From Prevotella merdae (lineage in GTDB: Bacteria > Bacteroidota > Bacteroidia > Bacteroidales > Bacteroidaceae): a stretch of 64,000 bases of DNA. The stretch spans positions 155,641 to 219,640 of the forward strand of contig NZ_LT985323.1 of NCBI RefSeq assembly GCF_900290275.1, given 5' to 3'. A program made the position numbers and the translations under genes. A model generated the notes under the pieces. It was given only the letters and a program-made list of their open reading frames with translations, was not told the origin of the DNA and made no database searches. Below are positions 37,146-45,895 of this stretch, one piece after another; position 1 is the first letter of the stretch; the number at the start of each line of letters is the position of its first letter.

Positions 37146-38480
37146 TTACTCTTCCAATGCTGCAACAAATTCGCGGTGGAATGTTCCATGGAAGTGTTGT
37201 ATTTCCTTACGTGTTTCCTCATCTAGTTCCCATACATTCTCCTCGCCTGCGCGATGGGCCAATAGATGACGTACACAACGAGCTATCTTGCGCTTGTTGT
37301 TGCGAGCCTGAAGCTGGTCGCCTTGTATGGTACGTTGTGATATATACGAGAAGGCAGCAAGTCGCTTCATAAATGTCTCGTAACGATTGAAGAGCAGAGC
37401 CTGACGCATCATCTTCTCAGGATCGGCATCCAACCCTTCCATATCCATAAGCCCCTCAAGATTCTCGTGGCTCCAATCGTCATCACACAGCCAATACCAT
37501 TGAAAGGCATAACGCTGCTCCATATGCATAAGACGTTGGGCAAGCAAGTCCTCATCAACCTCCTTATCTTCTGTATAACGCTCAAAAGCAAAACGTGCCA
37601 ATGCTACACCGTTAATCTCCACATCGCTTGCTCCATCTACATCCTCACCCGTAAGCTGTATGCGCCAACGCGACGACTTGTTCTTAACCAATATAGAATG
37701 GGCACCCATAAGCAACTGGTCGAGTGTTCCTTCTGTCTCAATCTCGTCAACAAGAGCAAGACGCTCACGCATATCGCGAACAGAAAGGCGATTGTCCTCA
37801 GTAAGCACACACATATAATTGAGCTTATTATCGTCAAGCGAAATCTGAAATCGGTCGTTAGAAGGATTGCCAACAAAACAATAATTGTAGTTGGATACGT
37901 CCTCATGCTTAATCTCGATATCGCCACTTACACGATTACCTTTATCATCAGTAAGCGAAAAACCTACATAAGGCATTACTAATCTCAGTGTGAAAGCATT
38001 GCCCTTGCGTGGAGTTAGATACATAGCAATACCATCCTCACCGAAGTCGTCCTTTTTTACAACCCAACCCTCATCTGTTTTAGTGGCACGGTCGATACTT
38101 ATAGAACCATATCTCCATGTAAAGTCGAACACTATCTCATTATCATCCTCGCGTACCACATTTATAAACTGCTCGGTAGGTACACCAAGGTATACAGCCT
38201 CAACAGGTTCTACCTCCTCATCCCCATCACCAAGTACGCAGATATCAAGACGTCCCATCATTGGAGAATCTTCCCAATCATCAGGATCGGCACCTTCGGC
38301 ACGAAAGACCACAAACGTAAGCTTGTGCTGCTCGCGAACACCACCCTTGCGACAAAGATAATAAGAAGTTTCCTCTGGTATATAAATAGGTGTACTGATG
38401 TAAGGGCTCATACAGCGAGCCGAATATTCTACCTCGGTCCAGGCAGAGGCATTAGAAGCTGTTGTATTATTAGAAGACAT
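37146..38480 (-). CDS. Uncharacterised protein (444 aa)
   Basis: I do not recognise a family. The chain is acidic in its N-terminal half, with many Asp/Glu (SNDRFQISLDDNKLNYMCVL) and predicted beta structure, then becomes helical and Lys/Arg-rich near residues 395-420 (NNKRKIARCVRHLLAHR). No signal peptide or membrane span is evident, so it is probably cytoplasmic. Start chosen at MSSNNTT (38480); a frame extension gives seven more residues. It stands alone, between two terminated genes, and its codon use looks like that of its chromosomal neighbours. Confidence 0.75.
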   Translation of the reverse strand: MSSNNTTASNASAWTEVEYSARCMSPYISTPIYIPEETSYYLCRKGGVREQHKLTFVVFRAEGADPDDWEDSPMMGRLDICVLGDGDEEVEPVEAVYLGVPTEQFINVVREDDNEIVFDFTWRYGSISIDRATKTDEGWVVKKDDFGEDGIAMYLTPRKGNAFTLRLVMPYVGFSLTDDKGNRVSGDIEIKHEDVSNYNYCFVGNPSNDRFQISLDDNKLNYMCVLTEDNRLSVRDMRERLALVDEIETEGTLDQLLMGAHSILVKNKSSRWRIQLTGEDVDGASDVEINGVALARFAFERYTEDKEVDEDLLAQRLMHMEQRYAFQWYWLCDDDWSHENLEGLMDMEGLDADPEKMMRQALLFNRYETFMKRLAAFSYISQRTIQGDQLQARNNKRKIARCVRHLLAHRAGEENVWELDEETRKEIQHFHGTFHREFVAALEE

Positions 38481-38592
38481 ATATCTTTTTAAAATTAACA
38501 ATGTTATCCTATGTAAAAGCTACTGCAAAATTACTGTATTTTTACGAGATATACAAATGATTAAATAAAGTTGTCAAAAAAACGATAAAACA

Positions 38593-38625
38593 TTTGCATA
38601 TTCAAAAAATTAGTCGTACCTTTGC
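38593..38625 (+). promoter_or_regulatory. Promoter of tRNA-Lys
   Basis: TTTG at 38593-38596 and TACCTTTGC at 38617-38625 are spaced by 20 bases, a full consensus match. Confidence 0.8.
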
Positions 38626-38655
38626 ACTCGCTTTAAAACATAAGGCAAACACGGA

Positions 38656-38728
38656 GATCCGCTAGCTCAGCTGGTAGAGCACAACACTTTTAATGTTGGG
38701 GTCATGGGTTCGAGCCCCATGCGGATCA
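38656..38728 (+). tRNA. tRNA-Lys (anticodon TTT)
   Basis: A 73-base cloverleaf with acceptor GATCCGC/GCGGATC, anticodon stem CAACA/TGTTG around loop CTTTTAA, and T-loop TTCGAGC. It marks the end of the housekeeping region; accessory DNA follows. Confidence 0.95.
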
Positions 38729-38760
38729 CAAAACATACAATCAAACAAATCCATTAAAAG

Positions 38761-38789
38761 GGGCTTTACTTCGGTAAAGTCCTTTTTTT
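38761..38789 (+). terminator. Terminator of tRNA-Lys
   Basis: GGGCTTTAC, a TTCG tetraloop and GTAAAGTCC form a 9 bp stem followed by seven T. Confidence 0.9.
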
Positions 38790-38862
38790 GTTTGTTTTTT
38801 ATCCCACAATATTTTATGAAACCAGTACATAAACAGTTTATCAATTTGTTTTATTAACTATG

Positions 38863-38895
38863 TCGCAGATTTGTCGCACCCTAAAACCAAAAAAC
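38863..38895. repeat. Island-flanking direct repeat, left copy, part 1 (split by IS)
   Basis: GTCGCAGATTTGTCGCAC and the following AAAACCAAAAAAC match 48092-48121 in order and spacing. The rest of this copy resumes at 40320 after the IS. See the right copy. Confidence 0.65.
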
Positions 38896-38957
38896 GGCTC
38901 AGTGGAAAAGTACTGTGGATGTTTTTTTTGTTTCATAGTATTTTGTATCTTTGCATT

Positions 38958-39347
38958 ATGAACATGCTTGAACAATTAGCCCGTATAGTTCTTCCCAAAG
39001 AAATACTGGACAATTTCGATATCGTCAAGATAGAAACAGATGAGTCTGATATTGACTCAATGAGTATGACCATCTATCTAGACGAGCGTATGAATGCTTA
39101 TCTCCAAAAATCTGAGGACTACGAATCCAAAGGTTTTATGGATGCTGTACGCATAACTGATTTTCCGATTCGTGACCATAAAGTGATTCTTGTACTTCGT
39201 CGTCGTAGATGGAGAAACAAGGAAACAGGAGAGACATTTGTCGACCGTATTAGTGTTACCGAATCAGGAACCCGCTACTCGAAAGAGTTTGCGGCTTTTT
39301 TAAAAGAGACGTATGGACATATCCCCGACGACCTGCCGTACGCTTGA
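38958..39347 (+). CDS. ISAon1-type transposase N-terminal region protein (129 aa)
   Basis: The frame starts at MNMLEQLARIVLPKEIL and has the feature RDHKVILVLRRRRWRNKETG, as in the separate N-terminal proteins of ISAon1-family elements, which probably bind DNA. It overlaps the transposase frame by 35 bases in a +1 register; independent initiation at 39313 is the simplest reading, though recoding cannot be excluded. The track-length frame extends further upstream but across the IS end, so the later ATG is preferred. Confidence 0.75.
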   Translation: MNMLEQLARIVLPKEILDNFDIVKIETDESDIDSMSMTIYLDERMNAYLQKSEDYESKGFMDAVRITDFPIRDHKVILVLRRRRWRNKETGETFVDRISVTESGTRYSKEFAAFLKETYGHIPDDLPYA

Positions 39348-40305
39348 GCAATACTACCATGTAAACTCCAATACGTTGGATAAACAATACAAGGATGTCT
39401 TGAGTGACTATCGTACCTGGTCAGAACTAGAACATGCCGATGAATGGCTTGTCTTTCCTGACAACGTAGGTCGTAATTTGGCAATAGACGAGACCTCTAT
39501 GTCTAACGGTGAATTGCGCACAATCGTCACCAACAGGGACAGACACGGAAAAGATCAATGTCTGGTTGCAATTGTCAAGGGTGTTAAGTCAGAGGACGTT
39601 ATCAATGCCTTGAAGCATATACCGGAAGCACTTCTGAATATCGTTGAGGAGGTTACATTAGATTTGTCAGACTCCATGAGAAAGATTGTTCGCACATGCT
39701 TTCCAAAAGCAATGAGAGTAATTGATAGATTTCACATACAGAAGCTTGCTTGCGATGCTGTGCAAGAAATGCGCATTAAGCATCGTTGGGATGCTATACA
39801 AGAGGCCAATGACGACATGGAGAATGCAAAACTTGAAGGACGCGAATACGTGCCTTTTCGATATGAGAACGGAGATACGAGAAAGGAATTGCTAGCAAGG
39901 AGTAGGTATCTTCTTTTCAAATCAGGAGAGAAATGGACGCTGTCACAAAGCAAGAGAGCAGAGATCCTATTTAGAGAATATCCAGATTTGAAGACAGCTT
40001 ATGGACTCTCGCATTCTTTGAGAATGATTTTCTCAAAAAATACTGTTAAGGATGCCGCAAGACTTTCTATGGCTAAATGGTACAACAAAGTGGAAGAAGC
40101 TGGCTTCCGTTCTTTCAATGTTATTGCTGCAACATTCTATGAACATTACGATGATATTCTTAACTTTTATAAAAATAGATCATCTAATGCTGCAGCTGAA
40201 TCCTTTAATGCGAAAATCAAAGCCTTCAGAGCATCACTAAGGGGTATCGTTGATGAAAAGTTCTTTCTGTATCGACTTGCAAAGATTTATGCTTATCCCC
40301 ACTAA
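39313..40305 (+). CDS. ISAon1-family (ISL3-like) DDE transposase (330 aa)
   Basis: The sequence has the family DDE layout: NLAIDETSMSNGELRTIV with the first Asp, RVIDRFHIQKLACDAVQE with the second, and NAAAESFNAKIKAFR with the Glu near the C-terminus. It cuts and joins the IS ends. The frame ends 14 bases before the IS terminus. Confidence 0.88.
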   Translation: MDISPTTCRTLEQYYHVNSNTLDKQYKDVLSDYRTWSELEHADEWLVFPDNVGRNLAIDETSMSNGELRTIVTNRDRHGKDQCLVAIVKGVKSEDVINALKHIPEALLNIVEEVTLDLSDSMRKIVRTCFPKAMRVIDRFHIQKLACDAVQEMRIKHRWDAIQEANDDMENAKLEGREYVPFRYENGDTRKELLARSRYLLFKSGEKWTLSQSKRAEILFREYPDLKTAYGLSHSLRMIFSKNTVKDAARLSMAKWYNKVEEAGFRSFNVIAATFYEHYDDILNFYKNRSSNAAAESFNAKIKAFRASLRGIVDEKFFLYRLAKIYAYPH

Positions 40306-40319
40306 ATTTCCACTGACCC

Positions 40320-40368
40320 CAAAAAACGACATAACCAGTTGTATTACAACTTGCTATGTCGTTATTCG
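40320..40368. repeat. Island-flanking direct repeat, left copy, part 2 (hairpin)
   Basis: AAAAAACGACATAACCAGTT and ACAACTTGCTATGTCGTTATT match 48115-48163 closely. The outer arms AACGACATA/TATGTCGTT form a long hairpin with T6 on the minus strand, so it may also work as a terminator. Confidence 0.7.
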
Positions 40369-40661
40369 TTGATTATGAACGGCTTATGTTACACAATTTG
40401 ACTATTTTAAGATTTGTAAATCGTTTTGTCTTTTTCAATAGACAATAAAAATGCTACTTTTGGTTTCACAACCATTAGTAGCATTTTTTATGGCAACAAC
40501 TCAACAATTCGAAAGGATATTTACAAAGTAAAAAACTTTCTCTATCATATTTGAGTAAATTATATGTGACAAAAAAACAACAGGCGTTATGAGCGCAAAC
40601 GTGACAAGATTACAATAAGCTTGACGCACGCTCCCAGTACCATTTTCAGTACCACCCAACT
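40369..40661. other. Intergenic region with a strong hairpin
   Basis: A perfect 12 bp stem AAAAATGCTACT/AGTAGCATTTTT lies at 40447-40488 and could terminate transcription in either direction. Nothing else is recognisable; short frames such as the one at 40491 (MATTQQFERIFTK) may be remnants. Confidence 0.5.
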
Positions 40662-40757
40662 GGTACTGGAGTTTCATATAGGTGGTACTGGAGTTTCACT
40701 TATGTGGTACTGGAGTGTTACTTATGTGGTACTGGAGTGTTACTTATGTGGTACTGG
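40662..40757. repeat. 22 bp tandem repeat overlapping the 3' end of the DUF262 gene
   Basis: Units start with GGTACTGGAG and end with TTATGT at 40662, 40684, 40706 and 40728, each 22 bases, plus a partial unit at 40750. Units 3 and 4 are identical and units 1 and 2 differ by a few bases. The stop codon of the DUF262 gene at 40740-40742 is within unit 4. A GGTACTGG/CCAGTACC inverted element lies just before unit 1. Confidence 0.9.
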
Positions 40758-43025
40758 CAAAGAACTTGTATGATTGCCTTTTAATTTCACATACCTTTCA
40801 ATACAATCTTCAATCATTCTTATATAATATGAAGAGTCATGGTCTGATTGATCGTCAATTGCGATATTAAATCCTTCGCCATACTTTTTGTAGTATAGAT
40901 CGAATAACTTATTCCAATTATTATCATACATATCTATGTTTCCCGATGTTTGCCAAGCAAAATGGTATTCTTTACCTTTGTATTTATACGCAAAACACAT
41001 AGGTACTGCAAAATAGTAATTTTTGCCTTTTATTGTCCTATATCGTTTTTCTTCTGGTGCATCGAATGTTACTTTAGATTCGCCAATAAATGCATCTAAG
41101 ATATCTTCACGATTGTTGCGCGTCAATTTCAGCGTTAAATATAGATACCTGTTTAACCATAACGATGGAGAGTTGGCCTTCCATTCAAGTTTATATCCAG
41201 AATTCTCGTTTATAAGATTCTTCCAGATGTTATTATCTATTAATAACTGTATGATATCGTCATGACTATCTGCAATCTCATTCGGTGATAAAAGCAGACC
41301 ATTCACGTATTCTGAAAGATTAATGTCAGTTAGAACTTGTTTCCAACTCTCTTTATCTGTATCAAATACCGGTTTCCGTATGAGATTTATCCAATTTTCG
41401 CAATGAGAAATAAGCACTTGGTTAGCTTTTACCTTCTTTTCCTCTGAAAGTCCATCTTTGGTAAAGAGGTCTATGCAATTACAGAGTTTGGTCGCAAACT
41501 TCTCCCAAGGTTTTTCTCCATTACTATTTCTGTAAAGGAAACGGATGGAACCATGAAAGAACGCACATTCTTCAGCTTTCTCTATTGCATCGTTCCAATT
41601 ACTCCATTTACCAAGTGTTTCCTCATTCCAATCACTTGGTATGGATTGATCATTACATTGCATTTGGATAGCCTTTTCAGCTTCCTCTTCTGCTTGCTCT
41701 GGAGGATTTGAACCGATTATTTCCTTGATTTGGCGAGAGTACAATGTTTTGTCCTCTAAGTCTATGATTTTTTTGACAAGTTCAACCCTGTTGTCTTGTA
41801 CATTTTCGAGGATGTTCCACATTAAACGCAAAGCCTTTAAGAAATCTTTAGTTTCTATATTGTCAAATTTCTTAAAATATTCATAACAACAAAGTGTAAA
41901 ATCGAGATCATTTTTATTTTTGGGATGAAAGAATGTCTCAAATAAAGTTCTGTCTCCAAAGTAAGGCACTATTTTTTGGTAGCGGTCCAGAACAGTTTTT
42001 ATCATCTTTACACATGTGGCTGCAACAGTTGAAGCGATGGATTCTTTATTAGTGATACCTGAAAAATCAGAATAGGGAACAAATGGAAGTTCAATCTGAC
42101 TCCAGGTATTGTGGGTGTATGCTGCAAGTTCCTTGATGCCATTACCGCAATCCACGCCAGTTTTTTTCGCTTCGTAGGCCATGATTCGTGCATACAAAGC
42201 GAAGAAAGCATTATCCGGCAATTCGTGTTGTTCGTCTGAACAAGTGAAAAAACGATTGGAAAGCTCTTCCATCTCTTTAACCCACCACTCTTTTTTATCT
42301 TCGCATAAGTCTTCAGAGAATTTGCCTTTGAAGTTCTCCCATTGTGTCAATTGCAATCCACGGGCATTCATCTTCATGTAGATATCATCACCAAAGGCAT
42401 CTATCTTCAGATTAAATCTGATTTTTGAGGCAATGGCCTCCAAAATATCCTCTGCTGTGATGGAGTCTTGGTGTTTATTCCATTCTTCATGAATAGTGGA
42501 AAGCATTCTTATCATAGAAGCTACAGTTTCATCCTCTTTCCAATAGTCCACAAACCAATCCTGACAAAGAATATCAGGATTCGGGTCTTGGGTAATGTCC
42601 CATCTCGAGTCTTCACAAGTCAATGCCTGGCAGAATCGTTTAGCATTGATTCTGTCTTCATAGGTAAAACGAGAAAGTAAGCGCAGTAGTTCCTTACGAT
42701 TTGAGGGTTCTGCCTTTTCCACTGCGTACCTTGCAATCAGCCATAAGGTGGTCAGGCGTTGCTGACCATCTACGGGTACAAAAGAATCTTCTCCATTAGT
42801 GTTGATGGGGCCATAGATGAAATGCAGATTGAATTCATTCTGCTTTTTTTCTATTGCAGTGAAGATTTCTTTTATAAACTGTTTACGTACGCTTTCGGCC
42901 TTGGGATTATTGGCTCCCTGGACATAGTGGCGTTGAATGCCAGGAATAACCACACGATACCTGGACAATAGTGCAAACAAATTGTCTGGTACTTCTATAT
43001 AGTGCTTTAAAATATTATTTTTCAT
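40740..43025 (-). CDS. DUF262 (GmrS-like) protein, long form (761 aa)
   Basis: DUF262 is a ParB/Srx-like NTP-using domain found in GmrS of type IV restriction systems and in many defence proteins. Here VVIPGIQRHYVQG (residues 25-37) and FVPVDGQQRLTTLWL (82-96) are the two key motifs. The remaining ~650 residues include DDIYMKMNARGLQLTQWENFKG, as in DUF262 helical parts, and no DUF1524 HIExH-type end is visible. The start overlaps the preceding gene's stop as ATGA, so the two are coupled and probably act together. Restriction of modified phage DNA is the leading guess. Confidence 0.82.
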   Translation of the reverse strand: MKNNILKHYIEVPDNLFALLSRYRVVIPGIQRHYVQGANNPKAESVRKQFIKEIFTAIEKKQNEFNLHFIYGPINTNGEDSFVPVDGQQRLTTLWLIARYAVEKAEPSNRKELLRLLSRFTYEDRINAKRFCQALTCEDSRWDITQDPNPDILCQDWFVDYWKEDETVASMIRMLSTIHEEWNKHQDSITAEDILEAIASKIRFNLKIDAFGDDIYMKMNARGLQLTQWENFKGKFSEDLCEDKKEWWVKEMEELSNRFFTCSDEQHELPDNAFFALYARIMAYEAKKTGVDCGNGIKELAAYTHNTWSQIELPFVPYSDFSGITNKESIASTVAATCVKMIKTVLDRYQKIVPYFGDRTLFETFFHPKNKNDLDFTLCCYEYFKKFDNIETKDFLKALRLMWNILENVQDNRVELVKKIIDLEDKTLYSRQIKEIIGSNPPEQAEEEAEKAIQMQCNDQSIPSDWNEETLGKWSNWNDAIEKAEECAFFHGSIRFLYRNSNGEKPWEKFATKLCNCIDLFTKDGLSEEKKVKANQVLISHCENWINLIRKPVFDTDKESWKQVLTDINLSEYVNGLLLSPNEIADSHDDIIQLLIDNNIWKNLINENSGYKLEWKANSPSLWLNRYLYLTLKLTRNNREDILDAFIGESKVTFDAPEEKRYRTIKGKNYYFAVPMCFAYKYKGKEYHFAWQTSGNIDMYDNNWNKLFDLYYKKYGEGFNIAIDDQSDHDSSYYIRMIEDCIERYVKLKGNHTSSLPVPHK

Positions 43026-44575
43026 ATTTTTACAGGATTCTTTAATTTGTCAATAAAACTATCGATGTCCTTGCTCATAGAATTTCGATAAGCTTTTTTA
43101 TCTTCTTCTGACCAATATGGATCTGTCATCTTTAATCCAGGGAGTGATTTCATAAACACGGCTTCTGTGACAGGAGGTGCCCAATACTCAGTCCAACTAT
43201 TACGTGCCCATTCAGAAACAGCTTCCCGTTTTCCTTCAAACAACTTGTTATTTAACGAGGAGTTTGCATCTTTTGGCAACAATGCAAGATTCCCGATAGA
43301 ATTATCTTCTGTTGTCGGGTATCTACTGCCTAGTTTTTTAGCTAGCCAATCATCTCCTTTTCCTTTTCCGCATTCTTTTTGATACTCGTCAAACACACTT
43401 TTAGAATAGTCATTGCCTAACCACTCTTCTAGTTCTTTTTCATCCAAAACTTTTTGGTTTCTGGCAAATATATGCTCAATCGACCAAGCTTCTACTTGTC
43501 AATGCATTTCAAAGCTATAGCGATAGGCCCATCTTTTCCAACAGAAAGCGACATTGCTGAGCAACAGATAATTAAATAAATCTTCTCCCCAGTTGGAGTA
43601 ATCGTTCTTGTCTTCTTTTGGCTTGTATTCTGCCATTTTTTCTATAGCGTCCAATATCTCCTTTCTTGTTTTGGGCTTGATATCCTTATTATTTCTTTGA
43701 TGAACAATAGCTCCAAAAGCATGATACATGAGAGGGTCGTTGTACCATTCTAATAAACGATAAAATACTGAATATATCATTTCCCAAATCGTGATACGCG
43801 ACTTGGTCTTCAGTTCGTCAAGAATTCTTGTAAGAAAAGGAAAAACCTCTTCCTCTTGTTCTGTCTTCGTTGGAATTAATCCTGCATAGCGCAACAGAAC
43901 AGTCATTCCATCATCTTCTTTCCAGGTGTTACGTGGCGTTATGAATGAAAAAAAACTATTGTTATTAAGCATGCGTTCAATATCGTCCCATTCGTCAGCA
44001 CGCGCTTTCGTTACATTCGATGTCTCGTCATTTCCTAAAGTCAGCATGACGCATTTTACCAATTCTGAATCTTTTGCTGGAATTTTACCGCTATTAAGAT
44101 CGTTGAATGTGGACAATTCTTTAGCCTTTTCAACTTCATAGTAGAGAAATTTGCAACACTCTTTAATCTTTTTGCAGAATTCGGTTCTTCTTTCGGGTCC
44201 AATCTTAACCAATTTTTCCTCAATAACGTCTTTGGCCATATTCATGAAATACTTATCGAGAGCCTGGTTCGCCTCACGGGCATAGTCAATTGGTAATTCG
44301 CCACTTTCCTCACCGAGTATCAGCTTTAACGTGGTAAGTCGCTGTTGTCCATCCACTACATTTACTCTATTATTCTCTGTATCTTTAGCAACAGCTAATG
44401 CCTGGAGAAAATAGAAAGGAGTGGATTCGGTGGGACTAAAAGAGTCAATATCATCTATCAGCTGACTGACTTGTCGGCTTTTCCACCTATACCCTCGCTG
44501 ATAGCTGGGAATATAGAAGTTGATATTGTCGTTTTCAAAATCAACTATTGATTTAAGTGAAACATTCTTGCTCAT
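43022..44575 (-). pseudogene. DUF262-DUF1524 (GmrSD-like) gene split by an in-frame TGA
   Basis: The upstream part (43499-44575, 358 aa) has YIPSYQRGYRW (21-31) and VNVVDGQQRLTTL (71-83). It stops at TGA 43499-43501. The same reading frame then continues without any shift as QVEAWSIEHIFARNQ and later NSIGNLALLPKDANSSLNN, the DUF1524 HNH-like nuclease motifs, to a stop at 43022. Together they make one GmrSD-like protein of about 517 residues. The TGA is a nonsense change, a sequencing error, or a read-through site; restart at TTG 43447 would omit the IEH motif. It is coupled to the downstream DUF262 gene. Confidence 0.8.
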
Positions 44576-44663
44576 AAGTTTTCTTTTTTACATTTTCTTT
44601 ATCATTCTAGCAACCTCTTTAGCTTAGTAAATAGGTTCAAACAATGTAGGTCTAATAAAGACA

Positions 44664-45845
44664 TTAGAGTATTAAACGCATTCTTTCTACTGCCTTGTCA
44701 AGTATGCTCTTTGTCTCATTGATAAAAGCGTCTGTATCCTTGAGTCGGCTTGCAATGTTAAGACATCCTATCCATGTTACCTTTCCTTGGTTATTAATCA
44801 TTGGCTTGAAAGACTTGTCGATGTCCATTAACGCAGATGATATCGCATCAAAAAACTCGTCTTTAGGATGATTGTTTTTAAGAGAACGGACCCCAATTTG
44901 CTTTTCAGACTGGTTGGAAATAGTAATAAGCAAAACAGGATTGCCTTGCTGGTCAGCTATGGATAATCTTTCTATATTCTCTTTCTTTTCATAGACTTCT
45001 AAACCTATATTAAATTTGCAGTAATTGCAAAGACTGGCATAAATATACTCCCAACGAAGGGTGATTTCATGCTTTATCTCATCTCTGTCATTTCTTTTCT
45101 TTGTGAATGATTCAAGAATGTCTTTTGATTTGGCATAAAATTCTCTGTAATCAATAGGCTCATTATCCAACTTAAAAGCACGCCCTAAAGATTTGCACAC
45201 CAATTCCATCTGCTCAATCGACCAAGATGAAGAAGTATGTTCAATGCCATAAGTAGGGATACTGTCTATTTCCCCGTAATCAAGTTTGACAACATCACCA
45301 AGTAAAGGATTTTTGCTATCCAACAGCAACTTCATACAATTCTTTCCACCCAAGCAAATAATGTGTTTTGGGCGAATAATGTCTATCAACATTTTTGTAT
45401 ATTCAATTGATGCCTTCTGTGCCTCTTTGACTTTTAATCCATTAAGACCTGTTTCCTTATGCGTAGAAAAGAAAGTGGCATTAGTGAGTACAAAACGACT
45501 TTCATCTTTCATTAAATCACCAAAATAGCCATAATCAAGAATGGAACGGAGCCTTCTTACGATGCGCCATTCAAAGATGTTGAGATGAGGGGCACCCTCT
45601 TTCTTGAAATCACAATTTCCATGCAGCAAATATTCGGGTTTGGTAAATCGGTCTTTCTGATAATGTCCTCCATACCCAGGATTGATGCCAATGACCATTA
45701 GCTCAACGGGCTTGTCGTCTGTAAGTTGGGTAAGGTCTGACTGAGTGTAAAAATCCAAATCAAGGACTCTTGCCTCTTTTGAATAAAATTCATAGGCTTC
45801 TTCAGCCCATAGTCTCAGTTTTTCTTGAATATTCATGTTCTCCAT
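44664..45845 (-). CDS. Uracil-DNA glycosylase-fold protein with extra C-terminal region (393 aa)
   Basis: The N-terminal ~235 residues have the UDG-superfamily pattern: VIGINPGYGG with GINPG at 53-57, as in MUG/TDG where the Asn is catalytic, a core strand PKHIICLGG at 159-167, and IEHTSSSW at 201-208 in the place of motif II. Residues about 240-393 match nothing that I recognise. Such enzymes remove a base from DNA; some related proteins act in phage defence on modified bases. It lies between a WYL regulator (50 bases upstream) and the GmrSD-like gene (88 bases downstream), which supports a shared task. Substrate is unknown. Confidence 0.7.
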   Translation of the reverse strand: MENMNIQEKLRLWAEEAYEFYSKEARVLDLDFYTQSDLTQLTDDKPVELMVIGINPGYGGHYQKDRFTKPEYLLHGNCDFKKEGAPHLNIFEWRIVRRLRSILDYGYFGDLMKDESRFVLTNATFFSTHKETGLNGLKVKEAQKASIEYTKMLIDIIRPKHIICLGGKNCMKLLLDSKNPLLGDVVKLDYGEIDSIPTYGIEHTSSSWSIEQMELVCKSLGRAFKLDNEPIDYREFYAKSKDILESFTKKRNDRDEIKHEITLRWEYIYASLCNYCKFNIGLEVYEKKENIERLSIADQQGNPVLLITISNQSEKQIGVRSLKNNHPKDEFFDAISSALMDIDKSFKPMINNQGKVTWIGCLNIASRLKDTDAFINETKSILDKAVERMRLIL

Positions 45846-45895
45846 TGATTACAGTTGGATTTATTAATATACAACAATTTTATTCTATGCCATAT

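Larger units (their letters stand above)
38896..40319 (+). mobile_element. ISAon1/ISL3-like insertion sequence (1424 bp)
   Basis: The ends are GGCTCAGTGGAAA and, inverted, GGGTCAGTGGAAA. The 8-base sequence CAAAAAAC is repeated exactly outside both ends (38888-38895 and 40320-40327), as expected for the ISL3 group. Two frames encode an N-terminal region protein and the DDE transposase. Both ends and both frames look intact. Confidence 0.88.

Noticed and set aside
39260..39350. Programmed -1 frameshift joining the two IS frames
   Set aside because: The second frame is +1 relative to the first and has its own ATG at 39313; no clear slippery site in the right register.
40662..40757. Possible CRISPR array
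   Set aside because: Units are contiguous 22-mers without unique spacers and no cas genes are near.
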